Source of the DNA: Paenibacillus sp. USDA918EY
Lineage (GTDB): Bacteria > Bacillota > Bacilli > Paenibacillales > Paenibacillaceae
DNA length: 64,000 nucleotides
Reading direction: 5' to 3'
NCBI RefSeq assembly: GCF_009870825.1
Contig: NZ_WTWY01000009.1
Location: 124,001-188,000 of the forward strand
Below the pieces are notes generated by a model. That model was not told the DNA's origin. It saw only the letters and a list, made by a program, of their open reading frames with translations, and did no database searches. Position 1 is the first letter of the stretch; the number at the start of each line of letters is the position of its first letter. Shown here piece after piece: positions 40,873 through 49,062 of the stretch. The translations under genes and the position numbers were made by a program.

Positions 40873-40989
40873 AGGATGTTGCAATATTCGATTCCGGCCG
40901 CTCCCGGGTCCATTATATAGACGAACGAAACCATTTCGCTCTAATATAGCTAATTGAACGTCGCTATTTGGATTTTTGCAAAAAATCCT
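40873..40989. repeat. Dispersed repeat family A, copy A2
   Basis: About 117 bp with the conserved core ATTCCGGCCGCTCCCGGGT and the right end TTTTGCAAAAAATCCT. It is the most diverged copy at its left end (AGGATGTTGCAA). It ends 12 nt from the stop codon of the minus-strand ATPase gene. Similarity to copy A1 may continue for about 20 bp past the right end. Confidence 0.85.
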
Positions 40990-41001
40990 CTACTAAAACC
41001 G

Positions 41002-41763
41002 TTATTGTTCCTCCCCCAGCAAAATATCGAGCATCTTTTCCCGGTCGTTCATCATTTTGCGGGTAATGATGTAATGCTCCGTATCCTCCAGCTCCACCTC
41101 CCGAAGTCCCGATTCATCCAGCAGCCAAATCTCGGCATGGGGATAAGACATCAATATGGGCGAATGCGTCGCGATGACAAACTGTGAGTTTTGCTTTACG
41201 AGCTGATGGATGCGCGTCAGCATCGACATCTGCTTCAAGGGCGAAAGCGCCGCTTCGGGTTCGTCCATCAGGTAAAGTCCCTTTCCTCCGAAACGATGCA
41301 TGAACGTCGCAAAAAAGCTTTCGCCATGGGACTGCTCATGCAGCGATTTGCCGCCGTAGGACGCCTTGATCGGGGGGCCACCTCTTTTTTCCATATCCAG
41401 CTTGTCGATCGTGGTCGCCACGTTGTAATAACTTTCCGCCCGGAAAAAGAATCCGTCCTTCGGCCGGACCGCGCCGCGAACGAGACGCAAATACCGGTGC
41501 AGTTCCGAGTGGGAGGCCATCGTCTCGAAAGCGAAGTTTTTCGTCCCGCCTTCGGGGTTAAACCCCCAGGCGATCGCCATCGCCTCCAGCAGGGTGGATT
41601 TCCCCGAGCCGTTTTCGCCGACGATAAACGTGACCGGTTTCCGGAACGACAGGCTGGCCAAATCGTGAACCGCCGGGAGATTAAAAGGATACGTCCGGAA
41701 AGACGGCACTTCTTCCCTTTTCAGCACCATGTTTCGCAAATAAAGCGAATGCGGATCCAGCAT
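41002..41763 (-). CDS. AAA-family ATPase (small SMC/RecF-like ABC ATPase)
   Basis: A 253-residue soluble ATPase. Walker A is FIVGENGSGKSTLLEAMAIA, the ABC-like signature region is SHGESFFATFMHRF, and Walker B is GKGLYLMDEPEAALSPLKQM, followed by the switch histidine in FVIATHSPILMSYPHAEIWL. This set of motifs marks the family of predicted ATPases related to RecF and to OLD-type ATPases, without a nuclease domain. No partner gene is adjacent, so the role is unknown. AAAGGAG precedes the ATG. Confidence 0.88.
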   Translation of the reverse strand: MLDPHSLYLRNMVLKREEVPSFRTYPFNLPAVHDLASLSFRKPVTFIVGENGSGKSTLLEAMAIAWGFNPEGGTKNFAFETMASHSELHRYLRLVRGAVRPKDGFFFRAESYYNVATTIDKLDMEKRGGPPIKASYGGKSLHEQSHGESFFATFMHRFGGKGLYLMDEPEAALSPLKQMSMLTRIHQLVKQNSQFVIATHSPILMSYPHAEIWLLDESGLREVELEDTEHYIITRKMMNDREKMLDILLGEEQ

Positions 41764-41795
41764 GAAGGTTTCAGCTCCTTTGAACGGGTTGGAAT

Positions 41796-41846
41796 AAAAA
41801 GGGCATCATCCCGCCCTCGCACGGCGGGAATGATGCCCTCGTTTTC
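41796..41846. terminator. Terminator of ddh, potentially bidirectional
   Basis: GGGCATCATCCCGCC and GGCGGGAATGATGCCC form a stem of about 15 bp with one bulge. On the minus strand TTTTTATT follows. Confidence 0.88.
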
Positions 41847-41862
41847 AGCTTGTCCAAAAAAA

Positions 41863-42837
41863 TTACAGCAGTTCCTTGCGAAGCTGCTCGGCCGATTTGG
41901 GCGACAGCAGACCGAACGGAATGTCGAATACCGTTTTTGCGCCTTTGTCACCTTGGGCGGACAGCTTGGCAGCGGCGCGCGCGTACGCGACCAGCACGCT
42001 GGCGGTAAATTCGGGATTGCTGTCCAGCTTCAGGCCGAACTCGATGATTTGGGTGCTGTTTTCGCCCGTACGTCCGCTGCGCAGCACCGTTCCTCCGTGA
42101 GGCATCGCCGAGTGGTTTGCCTTCAGCTCCTCTTCGCCGATGAAATTCACGATCGTGTCGTAATCGGAGAAATAGTTCGGCATTTCCTTGATTTCTTTTT
42201 CGATCCGGGCAAGATCGGCGCCTTCTTCCGCAACGACAAAACATTCGCGCAGATGTTTCTGGCGGGTGCTCAGCTCCGGATTTTCCCCGGCGCGTACTTT
42301 GGCCACCGCTTCTTCAACGGGAATGGTGTACTGCACGCCATTTTTCACGCCTTCGACCCGGCGGATCGCATCGGAATGGCCTTGGCTGACGCCGCGTCCC
42401 CAGAACGTATACTCTTTGCCCTCTGGCAAAATCGCTTCCGCAAGCATGCGGTTCAGCGAGAACAGACCCGGGTCCCAACCCGTGGAAATGACGCTCACAT
42501 GGCCGGCCGCAGCCGCTGCCGCATCAACGGACGCAAAATATTCGGGAATACGCGCATGCGTATCAAAGCTGTCGACGGTGTTGAACAATTTCGCAAACTG
42601 AGGGCCTTGTTCCGGCAAATCCGTCGCGGATCCTCCGCACAGAATCATAACGTCGATTTTGCCGATATATTTTTCCGCTTCGGAAATATGTACAACCGGC
42701 ACGCCAGCCTCAACGCCGTTCGGCTCGCGGCGGGTGAAGATCGCCTCAAGGCGAATGTCCGGATTTTGCCGGATCGCTTTTTCCACGCCTCTTCCCAAAT
42801 TTCCGTATCCCACAATACCAACCGTAATTTGTTTCAT
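41863..42837 (-). CDS. ddh: Meso-diaminopimelate D-dehydrogenase
   Basis: A 324-residue NADPH-dependent enzyme that makes meso-diaminopimelate in one step from tetrahydrodipicolinate for lysine and cell-wall synthesis. It has the Rossmann start ITVGIVGYGNLGRGVEKAIR, the substrate region VDSFDTHARIPEYFASVDAA, STGWDPGLFSLNRMLAEAIL and GRGVSQGHSDAIRRVEGV, all characteristic of the family. ATG 42837 follows GGGAGG. It is monocistronic with its own terminator and a structured leader. The enzyme occurs in a limited set of Firmicutes, including Paenibacillaceae. Confidence 0.95.
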   Translation of the reverse strand: MKQITVGIVGYGNLGRGVEKAIRQNPDIRLEAIFTRREPNGVEAGVPVVHISEAEKYIGKIDVMILCGGSATDLPEQGPQFAKLFNTVDSFDTHARIPEYFASVDAAAAAAGHVSVISTGWDPGLFSLNRMLAEAILPEGKEYTFWGRGVSQGHSDAIRRVEGVKNGVQYTIPVEEAVAKVRAGENPELSTRQKHLRECFVVAEEGADLARIEKEIKEMPNYFSDYDTIVNFIGEEELKANHSAMPHGGTVLRSGRTGENSTQIIEFGLKLDSNPEFTASVLVAYARAAAKLSAQGDKGAKTVFDIPFGLLSPKSAEQLRKELL

Positions 42838-42920
42838 AGAATCCTCCCAAAACAAGCAATATCGTATTTTTTCTATTTCCGTCCTCTATTTTGAAGCTCT
42901 CGCGGCCAATGTCGCAAGAT

Positions 42921-42976
42921 GCCTGAACCCAACTCCCTCATGAGGAAAGGTGAGCAGGCTATCCCCGTATATTATA
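42921..42976 (-). promoter_or_regulatory. Promoter element and structured leader of ddh
   Basis: A minus-strand TATAAT (42971-42976) lies about 135 bp before the start codon, with no good -35. Just downstream GCCTG and CAGGC (42955-42959 and 42921-42925) enclose a perfect CCTCATGAGG. I could not match this leader to a lysine or other known riboswitch. Confidence 0.35.
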
Positions 42977-43032
42977 AACGGATTTGCGAATACATACCAT
43001 CCGATGTGAGGAAAAGTGCAAATTTTCGGCAT

Positions 43033-43059
43033 AAAAATGCAGGGACAAGCCGTCCCTGC
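43033..43059 (-). terminator. Terminator of the DUF2207 gene
   Basis: GCAGGGAC and GTCCCTGC pair around five bases, followed on the minus strand by ATTTTTATG. Confidence 0.85.
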
Positions 43060-43110
43060 GCAAAAATTCTATAAAGCCCCTTTAAATTTCAAAGCATGGG
43101 ATTGTCCGTT

Positions 43111-45045
43111 TTAGAACGCCCCTGTGCCTCCGCCCCCGCCGCTGTCTCCTCCGCTGCTGAAGCTCCCTCCTCCGTCGGAGAAACCGTATGGAGAACGCGG
43201 AGGGGTGAAATTCAGGTGGTTTTGCGTGTACGCAAGCGAAGCCATCAATTCGGCGTTCAGCAGAACGGGAAGCGCCGCGGCGCCCAAGGCGAGGCCGGAC
43301 ACCCCTTTTTTCTGCAGGTTTTTGACGTACTTCGGAACGATGCCAAGCAAAACCGCATGCTCCGCGGCCCGTTCCGCTGCCGCGGGATCCATGCCGCTTT
43401 CGTCTTCGCCTTTTAGAAGCTTTTTCCTTAACTCAAGAAGGGCAAAGCGGTATTTCAGCATCTCCTTCGAAAGCACGGTTTTCGGCACCAAGACGGCAAA
43501 CACGATCGAGCTTACCGCAAAAAGCAAATAATTTTCCATTCCCTGCTCATGCGTAATCTGAGTCCCGGCAATGAAACAGCCGACCAGATACGTGATAAAC
43601 CACCGTTTGGTTTTGGTTTTCACGCAGGCGAGAATCCCGACGATTCCCAGCAATACGGCAGCCGTTATCATCCCGGCAATCGGTATCACATCGGCATAAT
43701 AAAGATATAGGAGCAAAACATAATGGACGATCACGATCAGCGGTACCAGCAGTTTAAGAAGCGCGTTGAATTTGACTTCTGTGCCGTACGGCTCCGTTTG
43801 CGCCAAAGTTTCGCGCCATTTATTGAATTTTTTGGCGTTCCTTTGCGATTGCTTGCGGTACTCGGAAATCTGCCGATCATCCTGCTTTTCCTTAAAGGTC
43901 GGGGCCGCCATCGAATCCAAACGGAAGACGTTTCTTGGATTAAAAAGCCATCCTACCAGTATCCTGTCGGCTGCGTTCAGCTTAGCCTTATTGCCGTGGA
44001 AAGTGAATTCCAACGTTGTATCGGGGGCCGTCGGCTCCTCCAAAAATCGTTTGGACGCCTGAACCTCTTTGACGGTCACGTACCCTCGGCTCCGCAAAGA
44101 CAGCAGACCTGCGATCACGTCTTTGGACTTCAGCTTGCCTTTACGCATACAATAGGTTTTTATCAGAGGATCCGACTCTTCCAGATCGCGTTCCGTCACG
44201 TCCCTCCGCCCGAACCAGGCCGAAATTCTTTTGACCGACAGCACGCTGTACAATGCGCCCAGCAAAACGACGGCCGTCAGCACTTGAAGGACTGTGCCTG
44301 CTTGACGCATGATCCCGTCCCGGGCATCCATCCGCTTCTCCCGCTTCCGCTCTTTCTGAAGCAGCTCCGCAGGGGATATCTTTTTGTCGGTTGCCGCCAT
44401 TTGCGACAGCTGATCCTGCGGGAAAAGAAGAAGCAAATGCGCTTCCCCGTATTCGGAAAGCTTCGGATTTTCGTAATGGACCGCCGAATCGCCTCCGGTC
44501 GTAATCCTCCCGCCCGTCCGGTCATGCAAAAAAGCATGGACATCGGCTTTGTTGTAGCCGGAAGGCAAAAACACATCAAGCGTCACATGGTTGATCTCCT
44601 GGTTGTTGTTTTTAAAAAAGCTCCAGTCCAGTTCTCCCACATCGCTGTATTTGACGGCAGCCTTGTCAATCCGGTAGCGGTAATACACCTGCTTCGTTTC
44701 ATCTTTGGCGGCGTCGTAAACGTAATACGTTTCATTTTCGCCGTCCCATTCGGTTTTCAAGCGCTCCAAATTTTCATAAGAAAACTCGCCAAGCTTTTTG
44801 CCTTTCGGCGGAACATAAGCTTCAAAAAACTCGATGCCGTCGTGCTCCCCCGGGGAAATATACCTGGTTGTTCCTTCAAACTTGCCTTTAAACGTATAGG
44901 TGAACAGTTCTTCCACATACAAATCCCCGTCAGGCGTAATATAAGCTTTCGAATCGACTTGATCCATGGAATAGGACTTTTTATCGCAACCCGCGATCAT
45001 GATGACACAAACGAGTGCCCCTAACAACAGCATCCATTTTTTCAT
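43111..45045 (-). CDS. DUF2207-domain membrane lipoprotein
   Basis: A 644-residue protein of the DUF2207 family. The signal peptide ends in MIAGCDKK (lipobox cysteine near residue 20). An extracellular beta-rich domain follows (DGDLYVEELFTYTFKGKFEG, VYYRYRIDKAAVKYSDVGEL). A membrane helix lies at VLTAVVLLGALYSVLSV, then a cytoplasmic region with KLKSKDVIAGLLSLRSRGYV, and more helices (IPIAGMITAAVLLGIVGILA). The C-terminus is glycine-rich (GGGSFSSGGDSGGGGGTGAF), as is usual for this family. The function is unknown. ATG 45045 is chosen because CAGGAG lies upstream. It is monocistronic. Confidence 0.88.
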   Translation of the reverse strand: MKKWMLLLGALVCVIMIAGCDKKSYSMDQVDSKAYITPDGDLYVEELFTYTFKGKFEGTTRYISPGEHDGIEFFEAYVPPKGKKLGEFSYENLERLKTEWDGENETYYVYDAAKDETKQVYYRYRIDKAAVKYSDVGELDWSFFKNNNQEINHVTLDVFLPSGYNKADVHAFLHDRTGGRITTGGDSAVHYENPKLSEYGEAHLLLLFPQDQLSQMAATDKKISPAELLQKERKREKRMDARDGIMRQAGTVLQVLTAVVLLGALYSVLSVKRISAWFGRRDVTERDLEESDPLIKTYCMRKGKLKSKDVIAGLLSLRSRGYVTVKEVQASKRFLEEPTAPDTTLEFTFHGNKAKLNAADRILVGWLFNPRNVFRLDSMAAPTFKEKQDDRQISEYRKQSQRNAKKFNKWRETLAQTEPYGTEVKFNALLKLLVPLIVIVHYVLLLYLYYADVIPIAGMITAAVLLGIVGILACVKTKTKRWFITYLVGCFIAGTQITHEQGMENYLLFAVSSIVFAVLVPKTVLSKEMLKYRFALLELRKKLLKGEDESGMDPAAAERAAEHAVLLGIVPKYVKNLQKKGVSGLALGAAALPVLLNAELMASLAYTQNHLNFTPPRSPYGFSDGGGSFSSGGDSGGGGGTGAF

Positions 45046-45140
45046 CCACTCACTCCTGATTCTGCTCTCCAAATATTCTCCAATTCATTCATATCGGGTC
45101 CCAGATTTCCAATTTATTTTTATATTCTATCAAATACTCC

Positions 45141-45278
45141 CTACGGCGAATCAAGAGGATATGGTACCAATTCATCCATGGATGCGTAAATCGGCCGGGC
45201 AACAATAAGCGGCATTTTAGGCACACGGTCATAGGTGAGGAGTTCGTTGACCTCCTTGCCCGTACAGCTGAGGCATTC
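45141..45278 (-). pseudogene. Possible coding remnant upstream of the DUF2207 gene
   Basis: An open minus-strand frame of 46 codons without a start site reads ECLSCTGKEVNELLTYDRVP and KMPLIVARPIYASMDELV before its stop. The residue pattern looks protein-like, and the frame upstream (MLVIKPP, then TGA) may belong to it. I do not recognise a family. The rest of the 45046-45358 gap shows nothing else. Confidence 0.25.
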
Positions 45279-45358
45279 TCAGGGCGGCTTAATCACAAGC
45301 ATCCGATGCCGGCCGTGGTCGGCGAATGATGGCCATTCCCTCAGACTGATTTCCTAAC

Positions 45359-45404
45359 GAAAAAACCATCCGGCGATCAGGATGAACCTGACGGCTGGAT
45401 GGTC
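45359..45404 (-). terminator. Terminator of the mannitol/PTS operon
   Basis: ACCATCCAGCCGTCAGG pairs with CCTGATCGCCGGATGGT on the minus strand with two mismatches, followed by a T run. Confidence 0.88.
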
Positions 45405-45418
45405 TTTTCATTTGCTTC

Positions 45419-45682
45419 CTATTCCTCGTAAATTTTCGTCAGCATTTGGCCAAGCTCCTGCAAAGCCTGCTCTTCCTGCTCGCCGTCGGCTTCGAGACGG
45501 ATTTCGTCGCCCGCCGAAATGCCCAGCGTCAACAGGCCGAGAGAGCTTTTTCCATTGGCTTTCTTCTCCCCCTTGAACAACGTGACCTTACAAGGGAAAG
45601 TATTGGCCTTTTCCACGAACAGCTTGGATGGACGGGCGTGAAACCCTTGCGGGTGGATGACGGTAAAAGTTTGGGATACCAT
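45419..45682 (-). CDS. ptsH: Phosphocarrier protein HPr
   Basis: An 87-residue HPr. The catalytic histidine H15 sits in GFHARPSKLF, and the regulatory serine S46 in KANGKSSLGLLTLG, so both the PEP-dependent site and the HPr-kinase site are present. This suggests it is the general HPr that also works with CcpA, not a diverged paralogue. It is the last gene of the operon, with its ribosome-binding site (AAGGAG) inside or just after ptsI. Confidence 0.96.
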   Translation of the reverse strand: MVSQTFTVIHPQGFHARPSKLFVEKANTFPCKVTLFKGEKKANGKSSLGLLTLGISAGDEIRLEADGEQEEQALQELGQMLTKIYEE

Positions 45683-45684
45683 AG

Positions 45685-47409
45685 CTATGCTTCACTCCTT
45701 AGTTGTTGATTTACGAAATCGAGCACCTCTTGCTGCGAACTCATGCCGAGCGCCTGCTCCGCCAGCCGGGACCATTCCTGCTTGGACAAGCGGGAAACCA
45801 GCTCCCGTGCCGGAAGAACGGAAGATGCGCTCATGCTGAACTCATGCAGTCCCAGGCCAAGCAGCAGCGGGATCGCCGCCGAATCTCCGGCCATCTCCCC
45901 GCACATGCCGGCCCATTTTCCATTCCGGTTGGCCGCTTGGATGACCAGCTGCACCAGTCGAAGAATCGACGGATGATGCGGCTGATATAAATAGGAGACC
46001 GATTCGTTCATGCGGTCGGCCGCCATCGTATATTGGATCAGATCATTGGTGCCGATGCTGAAAAAGTCCACTTCCTTGGCCAAAATATCGGCAGCCAGGG
46101 CTGCAGCCGGAATCTCGATCATGATGCCGACCTCCAGGGAGTGAGACACTGCGATACCCTCCTGCTCCAGCTTGGCTCTCTCCTCAGCCAGGATGCGCTT
46201 GGCTTCCCGAAGCTCGCTCAAGACGGCGATCATCGGAAACATGATCGCGAGTTTGCCGTGTACGCTTGCCCGGAGCAGCGCTCTCAGCTGCGTACGGAAC
46301 AAATCCTCGCGTTCGAGGCATAGACGGATGGCGCGAAGACCCAGAAACGGATTGCTTTCTTTCGGCAGCTGCATGTAGGACAGCTCCTTGTCTCCGCCAA
46401 TGTCCAGCGTGCGGATGACGACACGTTTGCCGCCCATTTTTCCCAGCACATGCTTATAAACGGAATACTGTTCTTCTTCGGACGGGAACGCGGAGCGTCC
46501 CATGTACAAAAATTCCGTTCGGAACAGGCCGATGCCGTCGGCTCCATTTGCGAGCACCTTTTCGAGGTCATCGATGCCGCCGATGTTGCTTGCAAGCTCA
46601 ACCTGGAACCCGTCCGCGGTAACCGATGGACGGTCCACATAGCTGCGCATCCGGAGTTGGTATTCCTCATACTCGCGCTTGCGTACCGAATATTCCTCAA
46701 GCTGCCGGTCCGTCGGGTTTACGATCACCTGGCCTGCGGTCGCATCCAGAATGACCGTGTCCCCCGTGCGGATCTCGGATGCGTCCGCCCCCGCACCGAC
46801 AACGGCCGCCAGCTCCAGCGAACGCGCCATAATGGCGGAATGGGAAGTACGGCTTCCGATTTCCGTCACGAACCCGCGCACGAATTCCAGATTCAGTTGG
46901 GCGGTGTCCGAAGGCGTCAAATCCTTGGCGACAAGGATCGTCTCGCTGTTCAGTTCGGAGAGCGCGCTGTGCTTGCGCCCTTCGAGCTTGCTGATCACCC
47001 GTCCGGTAATGTCTTTGACGTCCGCCGCCCGTTCGCGCAGCAGCTCATTGTCCATGGAACGCAGAGCTTCCATGATTCCCGATGCCACTTCATACAGCGC
47101 AAATTCGGCATTGATGCCTTCACTTTCGATCTGGTCCATGGCGGCGTCAATCAGGTCGGGATCATCAAGAAGAAACAAATGCGCCTCGAAAATTTCGGCT
47201 TTTTGCGGGCCAAGCCGTTCGAGCGTCGATTCCCGGATCCGGTCGATATCGGCCTTCGCCGCTTCGACCGCTTCCTTCAACCGCTGTTTCTCGGCTGCAG
47301 TGTCGTCCACCGCTTTCCGCTGCGGCACGGATTCCTCCGATTCCAGCCGGTACGCCTTGGCAATGGCAATCCCCGGGGATGCGGGAACGCCTGTCAGCAG
47401 ATGGCTCAT
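45685..47409 (-). CDS. ptsI: PTS enzyme I (phosphoenolpyruvate-protein phosphotransferase)
   Basis: A 574-residue enzyme I, which passes phosphate from PEP to HPr. The phospho-histidine lies in IGSRTSHSAIMARSLELAAV, and the PEP-binding domain has GIGLFRTEFLYMGRSAFPSE, FFSIGTNDLIQYTMAADRMN and the catalytic cysteine in GMCGEMAGDSAAIPLLLGLG. Length is normal for the family. AAGGAGG precedes the ATG. It lies after mtlD and immediately before ptsH, the reverse of the common ptsH-ptsI order. Confidence 0.97.
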   Translation of the reverse strand: MSHLLTGVPASPGIAIAKAYRLESEESVPQRKAVDDTAAEKQRLKEAVEAAKADIDRIRESTLERLGPQKAEIFEAHLFLLDDPDLIDAAMDQIESEGINAEFALYEVASGIMEALRSMDNELLRERAADVKDITGRVISKLEGRKHSALSELNSETILVAKDLTPSDTAQLNLEFVRGFVTEIGSRTSHSAIMARSLELAAVVGAGADASEIRTGDTVILDATAGQVIVNPTDRQLEEYSVRKREYEEYQLRMRSYVDRPSVTADGFQVELASNIGGIDDLEKVLANGADGIGLFRTEFLYMGRSAFPSEEEQYSVYKHVLGKMGGKRVVIRTLDIGGDKELSYMQLPKESNPFLGLRAIRLCLEREDLFRTQLRALLRASVHGKLAIMFPMIAVLSELREAKRILAEERAKLEQEGIAVSHSLEVGIMIEIPAAALAADILAKEVDFFSIGTNDLIQYTMAADRMNESVSYLYQPHHPSILRLVQLVIQAANRNGKWAGMCGEMAGDSAAIPLLLGLGLHEFSMSASSVLPARELVSRLSKQEWSRLAEQALGMSSQQEVLDFVNQQLRSEA

Positions 47410-47485
47410 GGCAATGCCTCCTTCGTGTTTTACGATCGTTTCTAAGCCCGATCGCCATTTCCTTTTCTGCTTTATCTATTCATCG

Positions 47486-48622
47486 TTATTGTTCGTAATC
47501 GTGCATGACACGTTCCGTCAACTCATGATCGGCACCCAGCCCGCTGACTTCGGCAAACGCCTGGCGTGCGCCCTTCTCGGCGATCATGCTCTGCAGCTGG
47601 GCTGCCTCCGGATCCTCCGCATAATCGAATTTAAGGGCGAGCGCCATCACCTTCGTCAAATGCCCCGTGCTTCCTCCCTGCTCCCAAGCCCGAAGCGCCG
47701 GCCGCACCAGACGGTCATCCGGCGAAAGCTTGCGGATTGGGGAACGGCCGACCCGGACGACCTCATCACGCAAATAAGGATTGCGGAAACGGTCTAAAAT
47801 TTTGCGGATATAGGCTTCATGCTCCGCAGCGTCGAAGCCGTAGGCATGCACCAGCATGCTCCCCGTCTCCTGCAGCGCTCCGGCAACGAGGCCAACCACC
47901 TCTTCATCCTTCATCGCTTCCTGAATGGTGTCGTACCCCTTGCGGTAACCGGCATAGGCCGCGCTGCAGTGGCCGGTGTTTACGGTAAACAGCTTCCGCT
48001 CGATGTATGGAATCAAGTCGTCGACGTAATGAACCCCGCCGATTTCCTTCGCCCCCGGGAACATTTGGGAGCGGTTGATGACCCATTCATAGAAAGGCTC
48101 CACCGTAACCGCGAGCGGGTCTTCGTGATGCTGGAGCGGCACGATCCGGTCGACCGCCGAATCCGGAAATGCCGCAATCGAAGCCGCTTGCTGTTTCTCC
48201 TCGGGCGAGAGCAGACCCATGACATGCTCTTTCAGCTGCGTGCTTGCCCCGATGGCGTTCTCGCATGCGATGATATGAAGGGGCGCACCTCCGCGCTCCA
48301 TGCGAAGCTTGATCCCTGCGGCAATGCCGGGCGCAATATGCTTCAGGATCGGAACGCCGACCGCCGTCGTAACCAAGCCGGCCGTCGCCACCTCCTCGGC
48401 AACCAGAGCAAGGTCCCGGCCGTCAATGGCACGGACGCCGTGGACGGGAATATGCTCCCCATTTTCGTCCGCGATGGTTACGGTATAAGAACCGCGTTCC
48501 TGCAGCGACCGGACCAACGATTCATTGACATCGGAGAAGACGACCTCGTATCCCGACTGCGACAGCAGCAGCCCGATAAATCCTCTGCCGATATTGCCTG
48601 CGCCAAAGTGAAGGGCCTTCAT
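47486..48622 (-). CDS. mtlD: Mannitol-1-phosphate 5-dehydrogenase
   Basis: A 378-residue NAD-dependent dehydrogenase that oxidises mannitol 1-phosphate to fructose 6-phosphate. It has the N-terminal HFGAGNIGRGFIGLLLSQSG, and the signature region VEPFYEWVINRSQMFPGA and KLFTVNTGHCSAAYAGYRKG with the catalytic lysine of this group. The ATG overlaps the mtlF stop by 4 nt (ATGA). It completes mannitol entry into glycolysis. Confidence 0.96.
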   Translation of the reverse strand: MKALHFGAGNIGRGFIGLLLSQSGYEVVFSDVNESLVRSLQERGSYTVTIADENGEHIPVHGVRAIDGRDLALVAEEVATAGLVTTAVGVPILKHIAPGIAAGIKLRMERGGAPLHIIACENAIGASTQLKEHVMGLLSPEEKQQAASIAAFPDSAVDRIVPLQHHEDPLAVTVEPFYEWVINRSQMFPGAKEIGGVHYVDDLIPYIERKLFTVNTGHCSAAYAGYRKGYDTIQEAMKDEEVVGLVAGALQETGSMLVHAYGFDAAEHEAYIRKILDRFRNPYLRDEVVRVGRSPIRKLSPDDRLVRPALRAWEQGGSTGHLTKVMALALKFDYAEDPEAAQLQSMIAEKGARQAFAEVSGLGADHELTERVMHDYEQ

Positions 48623-49056
48623 TCTTCCATCCCGCTTTCGAAAATGCTCAATATTTCTTCCGCAGTCTTCGCCGTCCGGATGGCTTCCATGCTGTCTTCA
48701 TCCGAGCACACCATGGCGACGCTGGTCAGAATATCCATATGTTCGCCGTTTTGCGCGGCGATTCCGACCACCAGCACGGCCGGTTCGTCGCCGCCGAAAT
48801 CAACTCCGTCCGGGATTTGCAGCACGGCAAGCCCGGTGGATTTGATCATCCCTTTGGCTTCATTGGTACCGTGGGGAATGGCGAGTCCGGAGCCCATATA
48901 GGTTGAGAGCGCATTTTCGCGTTCTATCATTTTCTCGATATATTCCTGATCCGCATGACCGGCGTCGACGAGCATCTGGCCGGCCAGGCGAATGGCTTCG
49001 TATTTGTCGGATACCTTCACGTTTAAACGGATTTGATCTGCGGATAAAATACTCAT
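48619..49056 (-). CDS. mtlF: Mannitol-specific PTS component EIIA
   Basis: A 145-residue EIIA of the mannitol/fructose type. The phospho-accepting histidine is H62 in YMGSGLAIPHGTNEAKGMIK. It takes phosphate from HPr and passes it to the EIIB domain of MtlA. It also controls MtlR in Bacillus relatives. It sits 6 nt after mtlR and overlaps mtlD. Confidence 0.95.
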   Translation of the reverse strand: MSILSADQIRLNVKVSDKYEAIRLAGQMLVDAGHADQEYIEKMIERENALSTYMGSGLAIPHGTNEAKGMIKSTGLAVLQIPDGVDFGGDEPAVLVVGIAAQNGEHMDILTSVAMVCSDEDSMEAIRTAKTAEEILSIFESGMEE

Positions 49057-49062
49057 TGATGA

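Noticed and set aside
42838..43032. Lysine riboswitch upstream of ddh
   Set aside because: The conserved L-box segments could not be found; only generic nested stems are present.
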